From assembly GCA_029068665.1 (NCBI GenBank), contig JAIECC010000023.1, forward strand, positions 1-15,635: a stretch of DNA of 15,635 nt, given 5' to 3'. The position numbers and the translations under genes were made by a program. Within the stretch, counting starts at the first letter, position 1, and every line of letters starts with the position of its first letter. The notes below the pieces were generated by a model. It had not been told where the DNA came from, searched no databases, and was given only the letters and a program-made list of their open reading frames with translations. The stretch comes from Lachnospiraceae bacterium. Lineage in GTDB: Bacteria; Bacillota; Clostridia; Lachnospirales; Lachnospiraceae. Shown here one piece after another: positions 1 through 7,272 of this stretch.

Positions 1-58
1 CTCCGTCATCGGATTGGGAGTCGGTTTCTGGTAAGGTTTCGTCTAATTTTAAATTCAT
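1..58 (-). CDS. N-terminal fragment of an unidentified protein
   Basis: Only the first 19 codons lie in the window; the gene runs off the left edge. Reading on the minus strand from the ATG at 58-56 gives MNLKLDETLPETDSQSDDG, a short acidic and hydrophilic start with no recognisable domain. The start is supported by a strong ribosome binding site (AAGGAGA, plus-strand 65-71) six bases upstream and by a good minus-strand promoter at 103-131. The gene is divergent from the sensor kinase. Its function cannot be told from this fragment. Confidence 0.7.
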   Translation of the reverse strand, partial: MNLKLDETLPETDSQSDDG

Positions 59-97
59 TTACACTCTCCTTGAATACATTTTGGTTTTTGTTTAATG

Positions 98-114
98 ATG
101 TGATTCTATCACAT
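98..114. promoter_or_regulatory. Operator-like dyad over the minus-strand -10 box
   Basis: ATGTGAT and ATCACAT form a perfect 7-base inverted repeat around the three bases TCT. The dyad covers the -10 hexamer of the minus-strand promoter, a classic position for a repressor site. The TGTGA/TCACA half-sites recall CRP/FNR-superfamily sites, but the spacing is five rather than the six bases of canonical CRP sites, so the cognate regulator is unknown. It could also form a small hairpin near the 5' end of the minus-strand transcript. Confidence 0.5.
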
Positions 115-131
115 TTCCTTATAAGATTCAA
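103..131 (-). promoter_or_regulatory. Sigma-A promoter of the minus-strand gene
   Basis: On the minus strand TTGAAT (plus 126-131) and TAGAAT (plus 103-108) are separated by exactly 17 bases, five of six matches to each consensus hexamer. It points towards the ATG at 58 with its ribosome binding site at 65-71. The -10 element lies inside the dyad at 98-114. Confidence 0.75.
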
Positions 132-140
132 TTAAAGCAG

Positions 141-168
141 TTTTCTCAGTGAGATTCTATGGTATAAT
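141..168 (+). promoter_or_regulatory. Extended -10 promoter of the sensor kinase gene
   Basis: A perfect TATAAT at 163-168 is preceded by TGG (160-162), giving the extended -10 form TGnTATAAT. The -35 region (about TTTTCT at 141-146) is poor, which is tolerated by extended -10 promoters. It lies about 65 bases upstream of the kinase ATG at 234. Confidence 0.65.
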
Positions 169-233
169 GTACGCAAATACAATGAGCCAAGCGGCTGGGT
201 CGCAGACATTTGACAAATGAAAGGTGGATTGCA

Positions 234-3200
234 ATGAGAGAAGAAAATCAATTTAAGATACCAATACGAATCGCAAAAATTATTTTCTGGGCATTATTGG
301 CGTTCTGGATTGTTTTTTGCAGTCTGACCCTTTTTTATTCCCGGGAAGACTTCCGGCTTGCAGATCATAACTGCCGGGACTTTAATCAGGGCTGGGTGTT
401 AAGTGAAGATGGGGTTACCCCGGTTTCTGTCCCAAGCAAGCTGCAGGGAGAATCCACAGTTGTAAGAATTCAGAATATCATACCGGAAGAAATCAGCAGC
501 CGGACTACCATAATGGTAAAGGGTTTGCATCAGGATATAGAGGTTTACATTGACGGCGAACTGGTTGGAGAACTGAATAATTCAGAAAGTCGCATCTATG
601 GACGGCATACACCTTCCGGGTATGTAATGATTCCGGTGGAAGCAGAGGATGCCGGAAAGCAGATTATTATTCAGTATTCTGCTTTGGAGCCGGAAACAGC
701 AGGGCAGATCAATGATATCCGGATTGGTTCTGACATAGGAATTATATTCTGGATGATAACCTCCTATGGAAGTGATGTGCTGTTTGCCGTATTACTGTTA
801 TATACCGGTCTGGTAATTGTTATTTTTGGAATGGCCATACGAGTTATCTTTCGGGAAAACCCTAATGTGAATATAACCTATCTAGGTGTAACGGCAATCT
901 GTACAGCAGTTTGGATGATCGGAGAGAGCCGCTTGAAGCAGCTGTATTATGGCAATCTGGCAGTTGGAGAAATGATTTTATGGGAAGCCTTGTTTATTGC
1001 TCCCATCCCAATGATGTTTTATGTGAATCGTTTGCAGGAGGAACGGTATTCCCGATTATATTTTATCGGAACGGTATCCGCCCTTGCCGGCAATGTTATC
1101 ATGATTGTTTTGGAACTGACCAACACCTTTGATTTTTTTCAGATGTACAGAGTGGGCTGGATTATCATTATTGGTGGTGGGCTGCTGATTATATATACCA
1201 TAATCCGGGATTGGTTCAAGGGAATCCGTCAGTGGAAACTGCTGGTGGGAATTAGTGTATTGTTCCTGTGTGTTTTGTTGCAGATGTGGGCATTCCGCTA
1301 TTATGCTACAGGAAGTATCTCTAACAACTATATCAGTCTGGGACTGATTTTGTTTTTAATGATTATGGGTATTTCAGCCATAACCAGTATGCTGAGGCAA
1401 AGGCAGGAGCAGATACTTGCGATTAAGGAAAATGAAACAAAATCCGATTTCCTTGCCAATATGTCCCATGAAATCCGGACTCCAATCAATGCCATTCTTG
1501 GTTTTGATGAAATGCTGCTTCGGGAAGAGAACAACGAACAGACCTTAGAATATGCCGCCAATATCAAGAGCGCCGGAGAAAATCTATTGTCCCTGGTCAA
1601 TGACATTCTGGACTTTTCCAAGGTGGAATCCGGCAAGATGGAAATCATACCGGAGGAGTATAAGACCAGTGATATGCTGACGGATGTTGTGAACCTGACT
1701 TACTTGAAGGCACAGGAAAAGGGACTGTCTTTTGAAATCTACATTGGAAAGGATATACCACGCAAGCTGTACGGAGATGAAATGCGGGTGAAGCAGATTC
1801 TGACCAATGTACTGAATAATGCTGTCAAGTATACAGAAGCAGGAAAGGTAATTTTAAGTGTTAATTTTGATAAATTAGATGCAGCCAGTGGACGGCTGCG
1901 TATATCCGTTGAGGATACCGGTATGGGAATTGCGCAGGAAAATATCAGTAAGATTACGGAATCCTTTCAGAGGTTTGATATTCAGAGAAACCGAAGCATC
2001 GAGGGCAGCGGACTTGGTATGAGCATCGTAGCCAGTTTACTGCATACCATGGGAGGCCAGCTTCGTATTTACAGTACTTATGGGAAGGGATCGGATTTTC
2101 GTATTCTGATTCCCCAGGAGATTCGGGATGCTTCTCCTATTGGCAATTATCGTAAGGATTTTCGTGATGGACTTCGGAATATGACACCCTATCAGGAATT
2201 GTTTACGGCACCTCAGGCAACCATATTGGTTGTGGATGATAACCGTATGAATTTATCCGTTGCCAAAGGATTATTGAAAAAAACCAAGATTCATATTGAT
2301 ACGGCGGAAAGCGGCGCTGCATGTCTGGAGCTGACCCGGCAGGTGAAGTATGATTTGATTTTTATGGATCATTTAATGCCGGAGATGGATGGTGTGGAGA
2401 CTCTGCATCGCCTTCGGCGGGAGGAAGGAAATCTGAATCAGGACACTCTTGTAGTAGCCCTGACGGCAAATGCCATCAAGGGTTCACGGGATTTCTATAT
2501 TCAGGAAGGCTTTTGTGATTATCTGACAAAGCCGGTTGCAGGAGAACGGTTAGAGGAGATATTGCTGAAGCTACTGCCTCAGGAGTATATCATACCTTCG
2601 GAGGAGGCAGAAGCAGCTGTTGAAAAAGAGGAAGAGGAGACCGAAGCAGTTGTTCAAAATGATACCCATCGAATTATTCCGATTGATGTCTGCTTACAGG
2701 AACTGGAGAGTATGCTTCGACAGGCCCATATCAGTATTACAGAAGGATATCATTATGCCGGAAACTCCATGGGACAGTTTCATTGGATGCTTATGCTGTT
2801 TGCAGAAAGCTTCCGTGAGAAGTCCCGAAGACTGATAGAGTTTTATGAAGGACAGAAGGAGGAATCCTATACCATTGAAGTACATGCATTAAAATCCAAT
2901 GCAAAGGGAATCGGTGCAAATGTATTATATCAACTGGCATGGGAGCATGAGCAGCAATCCCGGAGCGGTAATTGGAGCTTTGTCCAGGCACATTGGGAAG
3001 AGCTTTGCAATGAGTGGCTGTGTGTAGTGAATGGAATTTTGAATTATATAGGGGAAGATCCCATTGAATGGACGGAAGCTGCCGCCGCTATGGAGCCGGG
3101 TAAGATGGATTTGACGGCAGAGCAGAGGATTATTTTGAAGAATTGTATCAAGGTTCTGGAGGATTATGAGTCAGACCCTGCTTGTGCTATGCTGGAAAAT

Positions 3201-3311
3201 CTGCTGCAGGAGGAACTGGGGGAAGAAGTCAGAGAGCATCTGGAACGGACATTGGAAGCATTGGAGGACCTTGATTTTGAAGAAGCATTGGGTCTTCTAA
3301 GGCAGATATAG
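234..3311 (+). CDS. Membrane hybrid histidine kinase with receiver and HPt domains
   Basis: A 1025-residue sensor kinase. One membrane helix (about 13-36) leads to an extracellular, probably beta-sandwich region (37-168), then about seven hydrophobic helices (170-388), the layout of 7TMR-DISM receptors. The cytoplasmic part holds a HisKA box SHEIRTP with phospho-acceptor His412, an ATPase domain with an N box near 523-535, DTGMGIA (about 561) and GSGLGMSIV (about 592). A receiver starts at about 662, with DD at the acidic pocket, Asp712 in FMDHLMPEMDG and the TKP lysine near 764. An HPt domain carries His884 in HALKSNAKGIGA. All catalytic residues are present, so a His-Asp-His relay is possible within one chain. 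The final Asp-bearing response regulator is not in the window. The ATG at 234 was chosen because AAAGGTGG (220-227) lies six bases upstream; an in-frame TTG at 210 lacks such a site. The signal is unknown. The gene lies just upstream of the cobalamin operon, but that operon has its own promoter, so a functional link is unproven. Confidence 0.93.
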   Translation: MREENQFKIPIRIAKIIFWALLAFWIVFCSLTLFYSREDFRLADHNCRDFNQGWVLSEDGVTPVSVPSKLQGESTVVRIQNIIPEEISSRTTIMVKGLHQDIEVYIDGELVGELNNSESRIYGRHTPSGYVMIPVEAEDAGKQIIIQYSALEPETAGQINDIRIGSDIGIIFWMITSYGSDVLFAVLLLYTGLVIVIFGMAIRVIFRENPNVNITYLGVTAICTAVWMIGESRLKQLYYGNLAVGEMILWEALFIAPIPMMFYVNRLQEERYSRLYFIGTVSALAGNVIMIVLELTNTFDFFQMYRVGWIIIIGGGLLIIYTIIRDWFKGIRQWKLLVGISVLFLCVLLQMWAFRYYATGSISNNYISLGLILFLMIMGISAITSMLRQRQEQILAIKENETKSDFLANMSHEIRTPINAILGFDEMLLREENNEQTLEYAANIKSAGENLLSLVNDILDFSKVESGKMEIIPEEYKTSDMLTDVVNLTYLKAQEKGLSFEIYIGKDIPRKLYGDEMRVKQILTNVLNNAVKYTEAGKVILSVNFDKLDAASGRLRISVEDTGMGIAQENISKITESFQRFDIQRNRSIEGSGLGMSIVASLLHTMGGQLRIYSTYGKGSDFRILIPQEIRDASPIGNYRKDFRDGLRNMTPYQELFTAPQATILVVDDNRMNLSVAKGLLKKTKIHIDTAESGAACLELTRQVKYDLIFMDHLMPEMDGVETLHRLRREEGNLNQDTLVVALTANAIKGSRDFYIQEGFCDYLTKPVAGERLEEILLKLLPQEYIIPSEEAEAAVEKEEEETEAVVQNDTHRIIPIDVCLQELESMLRQAHISITEGYHYAGNSMGQFHWMLMLFAESFREKSRRLIEFYEGQKEESYTIEVHALKSNAKGIGANVLYQLAWEHEQQSRSGNWSFVQAHWEELCNEWLCVVNGILNYIGEDPIEWTEAAAAMEPGKMDLTAEQRIILKNCIKVLEDYESDPACAMLENLLQEELGEEVREHLERTLEALEDLDFEEALGLLRQI

Positions 3312-3318
3312 GTGTTTC

Positions 3319-3347
3319 TTGACATTTCCTTTGGAAATGCATACAAT
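3319..3347 (+). promoter_or_regulatory. Consensus promoter of the cobalamin operon
   Basis: TTGACA (3319-3324), 17 bases, then TACAAT (3342-3347): perfect -35 and five of six in the -10. It starts eight bases after the kinase stop codon. Transcription would start near 3354, leaving a leader of about 355 bases that carries the riboswitch. The spacer contains a 7-base dyad, CATTTCC (3323-3329) and GGAAATG (3333-3339), around TTT, so a DNA-binding regulator may also act here. Confidence 0.85.
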
Positions 3348-3379
3348 TAATCCATTGAAAAAGTCATAATTCTGTGAAA

Positions 3380-3552
3380 CTTTACGGTCGGATCAGGCAG
3401 TTTCTGCCTGATTCGTTTAAAGGAACCTGGTGAAAATCCGGACTGTTAATCCCAGCCGTAATGGGGACGAAAGAATCAATATGCCACTGAAGCAATGCTT
3501 TGGGAAGGCGATTCCGGTAGGAGGAACCAAAGTCGGAATACAATACGTAAGG
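3380..3552 (+). ncRNA. Cobalamin (B12) riboswitch
   Basis: The leader matches the conserved core of cobalamin riboswitches in order: AAAGGAACC (3419-3427), GGTG followed by AAAATCCGG (3429-3441), GCCACTG (3483-3489), GGGAAGGCG (3502-3510) and the B12 box AAAGTCGGAATAC (3529-3541). A closing P1 helix pairs CTTTACG (3380-3386) with CGTAAGG (3546-3552), with one G-U pair. A 9-base-pair hairpin (ATCAGGCAG, 3392-3400, with CTGCCTGAT, 3404-3412) forms a peripheral stem. The family binds adenosyl-, methyl- or aquocobalamin and normally turns off B12 uptake or synthesis genes when the vitamin is plentiful. Position and orientation fit control of the four-gene operon at 3710-9794. Which cobalamin form it prefers cannot be read by eye. 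Confidence 0.93.
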
Positions 3553-3562
3553 TGTGATAATG

Positions 3563-3595
3563 TAAATATCTTTAGGCAAAAAGATGTTTATTTTT
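3563..3595 (+). terminator. Candidate riboswitch-controlled terminator
   Basis: TAAATATCTTT (3563-3573) pairs with AAAGATGTTTA (3580-3590) over 11 bases with one wobble and a loop AGGCAA, followed at once by five T residues (3591-3595). It begins ten bases after the riboswitch P1 helix, where an expression platform is expected. The stem is very AT-rich, so its strength is doubtful. No clear antiterminator pairing was worked out. Confidence 0.5.
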
Positions 3596-3597
3596 GT

Positions 3598-3644
3598 TGC
3601 CATGAAGGTGATAGAAGCAGTATTGCCGTATTTTTTTCATGGCA
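3598..3644 (+). repeat. Second leader stem-loop downstream of the riboswitch
   Basis: TGCCATGAA (3598-3606) is a perfect 9-base complement of TTCATGGCA (3636-3644). The 29-base loop carries a run of seven T residues (3631-3637) that enters the 3' arm. Because the T run is not 3' of the stem, this is not a standard terminator; it may be an alternative fold used in riboswitch switching, or chance. Confidence 0.4.
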
Positions 3645-3709
3645 GCCGGAACCAGACTTTCTTCAGTCAAAGCCTACAAAATAAGTACAAGTGGAAAAGG
3701 AGAAAGAAC

Positions 3710-5557
3710 ATGGGAAAGAACATGAAACAATGGATGGCAGTCATTATGGTGGCTGTGCTCTTGATACCACTGTTCCGGATTCCGGTATGGGCAGAAGATA
3801 CCTATGAGAATCGGGTTCATGTGATTGTGGAGAACACCACCTTTGGCACGGCAGCAGGTGCCCCTTGGGAAGGAAGAAGGGTGGAGACCTGGGTAACCAT
3901 CGATGAAACAAGTACGGGACTTACGGTATTGGAGGAAGCCGTAGGCGGAGCAGGGAATCTGGATGTACAGGATGGATACTATGGAAAATATATCAACGGA
4001 ATATTCGGAATTGCTGCAGGTGACGGAGGCAGCGTGGGGGACTATGGTTACAATCCGGCAGGCTGGCTGTATGCAATCAACAATACTATGGCCAGTATTG
4101 GTATTGACCAATGCTCCGTGGCAGCCGGCACCTTAAGCGGAGGAGATGAATTATCCCTTCTGTATTCACTGGACGGGGGACCGGATATTGGCTATGACTG
4201 GAGCGATACCAGTCAAAAGGCATTAAAGTCTCTGGCTATCAGTACAGGAGTATTATCACCGGCATTTTCTTCCGGTATTACAGATTATACCTTGACGATT
4301 CCTGCAGAAGCAGACAGCATTCTTGTAACAGCAGAAGCAGAGAATATGAGTGAAACGGTTACCATGTGGGTAGAGGAGAGAGAGTATAAGCGGGCCATGA
4401 ATATTCCGGTTTCTACCGGAACCCGGCTTCAGATCCGATGCAGCAACGGTACGGAGGAAACAGTTTACAGTCTATATGTGAAAAAGGCAGAAGCGTTGGA
4501 TACCGCTGGCATGTACCAGGATGTACTCAGGGTGATCAGTAATGGACTGACAGAGGAGAGCTGTGTATATGGAAATGAATGGGCGATTATGACAGCGGCA
4601 AGAGCCGGAGCATTAAAGCAGGAGCAGGCGGATGCCTATTACCGGAGCCTGGAAGAGGCTGTGCAGGAATTAGGCAGCGGAACTTTGGATTCCCGCTATG
4701 CCACTACCAATGCAAGAGTGATTCTGGCCCTGAGTGCCATGGGAAAGATCCCTTCTGATGTTGGCGGGTATAATTTATTGCAGCCCTTGGCAGATATGGA
4801 CTATATTGCCGGACAGGGAGCCAATGCAGCCATGTATGCTTTATTGGCATTGGATTCCAATCAATATGAAATCCCTGCCGCACCGGCTGGAACTACACAG
4901 ACTACCAGGGAAGGTTTGATTCAAATGATTTTAAATGCAGAGTGCACTGGCGGCGGCTGGACATGGTCCGGCGATACTGCAGAGCCGGATTTGACGGCCA
5001 ATGCCTTACAGGCACTGACTCCCTACTACAATACGAATCCATCGGTAAAGGAAGCAGTGGACCGGGGATTGCAGGCGCTGTCTGCCATTCAGAATCCGGA
5101 TGGGAGCTTTTCCAACTGGGGGATTGAAAATGCCTGTAGTACAGCACAGGTGTTAACTGCGTTGACCGGTCTTGGCATTGACCCGGCTTCCGATAATCGG
5201 TTTATAAAAAATGGCTATACGGTTATACAGGCACTGGATGATTTTTATGTGAAGGGCAGCGGGTTCCGTTATGACTTTAGTTCTGATGACATTGATCTGC
5301 CGTTTTCCACCATTCAGGCAGGCTATGCTCTGGCAGCTTACCATCGATTTACAAAGGGACAAAATCAGCTGTATGATATGACAGATGCATTTTTAGCTCA
5401 GCCGGGGACAACTGAGGAAGCTTCCGTCAGTACAACAGCGGCTGGTAAAGACCGGTCCCCTGCTACCGGTGATTCCGCAGCGGTTGTCATCTGGCTCGGT
5501 CTTGCAATGGCAGCAATGGCGGGAAGTGTTGTTGTGCTTCGAAGAAATCGAAGATAG
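3710..5557 (+). CDS. Sortase-anchored transcobalamin-like surface protein
   Basis: A 615-residue secreted protein, probably an extracellular cobalamin-binding protein. It has a signal peptide (1-28, cleavage after VWA) and a DUF4430 / transcobalamin C-terminal-like beta domain (about 35-155, with GWLYAIN near 119 and GGDELSLLYS near 145). A cadherin-like beta-sandwich follows (about 172-260, SGITDYTLTIP), then an alpha/alpha-barrel with prenyltransferase/squalene-type repeats (about 268-560, GGWTWSGD at 415-422 and DGSFSNWG at 464-471). It ends in a cell-wall sorting signal: SPATG at 583-587, a hydrophobic stretch at 590-610 and an RRNRR tail. Human intrinsic factor and transcobalamin pair the same two module types in the opposite order, barrel first. 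I see no DxDD terpene-cyclase motif (nearest is SSDDID), so enzymatic cyclisation is unlikely. The ATG at 3710 has AAGGAG seven bases upstream and gives a clean signal peptide; the longer frame upstream runs into the leader. Position directly under a B12 riboswitch supports the role; cobalamin binding itself is inferred. Confidence 0.87.
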   Translation: MGKNMKQWMAVIMVAVLLIPLFRIPVWAEDTYENRVHVIVENTTFGTAAGAPWEGRRVETWVTIDETSTGLTVLEEAVGGAGNLDVQDGYYGKYINGIFGIAAGDGGSVGDYGYNPAGWLYAINNTMASIGIDQCSVAAGTLSGGDELSLLYSLDGGPDIGYDWSDTSQKALKSLAISTGVLSPAFSSGITDYTLTIPAEADSILVTAEAENMSETVTMWVEEREYKRAMNIPVSTGTRLQIRCSNGTEETVYSLYVKKAEALDTAGMYQDVLRVISNGLTEESCVYGNEWAIMTAARAGALKQEQADAYYRSLEEAVQELGSGTLDSRYATTNARVILALSAMGKIPSDVGGYNLLQPLADMDYIAGQGANAAMYALLALDSNQYEIPAAPAGTTQTTREGLIQMILNAECTGGGWTWSGDTAEPDLTANALQALTPYYNTNPSVKEAVDRGLQALSAIQNPDGSFSNWGIENACSTAQVLTALTGLGIDPASDNRFIKNGYTVIQALDDFYVKGSGFRYDFSSDDIDLPFSTIQAGYALAAYHRFTKGQNQLYDMTDAFLAQPGTTEEASVSTTAAGKDRSPATGDSAAVVIWLGLAMAAMAGSVVVLRRNRR

Positions 5558-5610
5558 AGATACCGAAATATACAGGGTTTGGAATTAAGAGAGAATAACA
5601 GGAGGCTGCA

Positions 5611-6375
5611 ATGCTGCAATGGATAAAGACACATAAGAATATAATAATAAGTGGTGGAATCATTCTAGCTGTATTAATTGCAGCCTTCCTGTTTGGAGGA
5701 CCCATACATTCTACCTCTGAACCAAAGGAGAATGGAGAGGCTTCTACAGAGGCCGGTCAGGAGGTTTCTTCTGAGACAGGTACTTCTGACCGGTCTGCAG
5801 AGGCTTCGACACGGGAGGAAGCAAAGGGAAACAGTACGCAAACAGAGCAGACGGCATCAGAGGAAGGCAGGGACCATGGGACGGAGCAACATCCTTCCGA
5901 TACATCTGCCGGCAGTGAGGACCGTGGAACAGAAGTGGTTCCTGCTTCGGAAACAACGGAAGCAGCTGATACAGAGACCGCTCAGGCCGTTACCTTTTCC
6001 TGTACCATCTCCATTACCTGTGAGTCAATACTGGACCATATGGATTCCATGGAGCCGGCAAAGGCTGAACTGGTACCTGCCAGTGGGGTAATCCTGAGTA
6101 CCACAACGGTTACGGTAACCGAAGGCGAATCTGTGTATGATGTACTGCGAAGAGTCTGTACCAATGCAGGCATTCCTTTAGATGCCTCTGTATCTCCCGG
6201 ATATGGAAGTGCATATGTAAGAGGAATTCAGAATATTTATGAGTTTGACTGTGGAAGCCTTTCCGGATGGAAATACCGGGTCAATGGCACGGTTCCCAAT
6301 TACGGATGTTCTTCCTATATCCTGCAGGAGGGTGACAGCATTCAGTTTTATTTTACCACTGATTTGAATAATTAA
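5611..6375 (+). CDS. Membrane-tethered DUF4430 (transcobalamin beta-domain-like) protein
   Basis: A 254-residue protein with a short cytoplasmic start, one N-terminal membrane helix (about 10-30), a long Ser/Thr/Glu-rich and probably disordered linker (about 34-128), and a C-terminal DUF4430 domain (about 130-254). Family marks are EGESVYDVLRRV (about 170), GWKYRVNG (about 219-226) and GDSIQFYFTTD near the end. There is no lipobox cysteine, so an uncleaved signal anchor is the likely attachment. AGGAGG lies five bases before the ATG, and the gene follows the surface protein by 53 bases. The flexible linker would let the domain reach outward, suggesting a relay between the wall protein and the ECF transporter. 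A mobile substrate-binding role is inference; the domain family is well supported. Other DUF4430 proteins may have different ligands. Confidence 0.85.
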   Translation: MLQWIKTHKNIIISGGIILAVLIAAFLFGGPIHSTSEPKENGEASTEAGQEVSSETGTSDRSAEASTREEAKGNSTQTEQTASEEGRDHGTEQHPSDTSAGSEDRGTEVVPASETTEAADTETAQAVTFSCTISITCESILDHMDSMEPAKAELVPASGVILSTTTVTVTEGESVYDVLRRVCTNAGIPLDASVSPGYGSAYVRGIQNIYEFDCGSLSGWKYRVNGTVPNYGCSSYILQEGDSIQFYFTTDLNN

Positions 6376-6390
6376 TAATGGAGTACTTTC

Positions 6391-7272
6391 ATGAAAGATG
6401 CCTTTTCCAAGTTCCACCCAATTGTAAATCTGCTGTATCTTATGCTTATGCTGGGGCTTACCATGTTTCTTCAACAGCCGGTATGTTTAGGACTCAGTTT
6501 CTTATCGGCAGCGATTTATAGCGGGTATCTTTGCGGAAAAAGAACTTTGCGTTTCTTCATTTTCTATCTATTACCAACATCTGTTATGATTATGCTTGTG
6601 AATCCTCTGGTGAATCATCGGGGGCTCACGGTTCTGGGATATTTTCCCAATGGCAATCCCTTTACGCTGGAATCTGTTTTATATGGTTTGCTGGCAGCGG
6701 CAATTCTTTCCGGAACGATACAGTGGTTTTTCTGTTTTCATCAGATCATGACCACAGATAAGCTGGTTTATCTGTTCGGGCGGCTTTTGCCGTCTCTTAG
6801 TCTGGTAATAGCCATGATTCTTCGGTTTGTTCCCCGGTATCAGAATCAATTTAAGGCAGTATCGGAGGCGCAGCGGCAGATTGGCAGAGGGATGACGGAG
6901 AAGAGGCTGCTTGTTAAAATGCGAAATGGAATCCGGATTTTGTCCATTATGCTTACCTGGTCTATGGAGCATGCAGTGGAAACCGCCGCCTCCATGAAGT
7001 GCCGGGGCTACGGTCTGCCCGGACGGACCGCCTATTCTCTTTATCGATGGAGAGGACAGGATACCGGTTTGCTGATTCTGATTGTATTATTGGGAGGCAT
7101 GGTATGTACAGGAGCCATACAGGGCAGCTTTTACTGGACCTGCTTTCCAAGCATCATATATACAGAGATAAATGGATATATCATCTGGTACTATATTGCG
7201 TATGGGATTCTGGCATTTTTACCCATGCTGATTGATGTAAAGGAGGAGTGGAAATGGAAATCCTTCAGTTAG
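6391..7272 (+). CDS. ecfT: ECF transporter transmembrane coupling protein EcfT
   Basis: A 293-residue membrane protein of the CbiQ/EcfT family. It has several hydrophobic helices in the first 115 residues, a cytoplasmic helical section (about 140-215) and a hydrophobic C-terminal third. The cytoplasmic section carries the two short Arg-Gly motifs that coupling helices use to grip the ATPases, RQIGRG near 168 and SMKCRGYG near 202-209. EcfT transmits ATP hydrolysis to the S component, which topples in the membrane to release substrate inside. It starts 15 bases after the preceding stop and overlaps the next gene by 19 bases, indicating translational coupling. Co-transcription under the B12 riboswitch points to a transporter dedicated to cobalamin rather than the shared housekeeping EcfT. 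Confidence 0.92.
   Translation: MKDAFSKFHPIVNLLYLMLMLGLTMFLQQPVCLGLSFLSAAIYSGYLCGKRTLRFFIFYLLPTSVMIMLVNPLVNHRGLTVLGYFPNGNPFTLESVLYGLLAAAILSGTIQWFFCFHQIMTTDKLVYLFGRLLPSLSLVIAMILRFVPRYQNQFKAVSEAQRQIGRGMTEKRLLVKMRNGIRILSIMLTWSMEHAVETAASMKCRGYGLPGRTAYSLYRWRGQDTGLLILIVLLGGMVCTGAIQGSFYWTCFPSIIYTEINGYIIWYYIAYGILAFLPMLIDVKEEWKWKSFS

Noticed and set aside
210..233. TTG start for the sensor kinase
   Set aside because: No ribosome site at the right distance, whereas the ATG at 234 is preceded by AAAGGTGG.
3430..3684. Open frame of 84 codons on the plus strand inside the operon leader
   Set aside because: It lies across the conserved riboswitch core and the following hairpins, has no ribosome site, and its translation resembles no protein.
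3584..3709. Upstream extension of the surface protein reading frame
   Set aside because: It would begin inside the leader hairpin, lacks a ribosome site and would bury the signal peptide; the ATG at 3710 has AAGGAG at ideal spacing.
3674..4111. Minus-strand open frame of 145 codons
   Set aside because: Antisense to the signal peptide and DUF4430 domain of the surface protein; Cys/His/Pro-rich translation typical of shadow frames.
4512..5390. Terpene cyclase / prenyltransferase enzyme
   Set aside because: The barrel has repeat-like motifs but no DxDD cyclase motif, is secreted and wall-anchored, and sits in a B12 operon; a binding barrel is the better reading.
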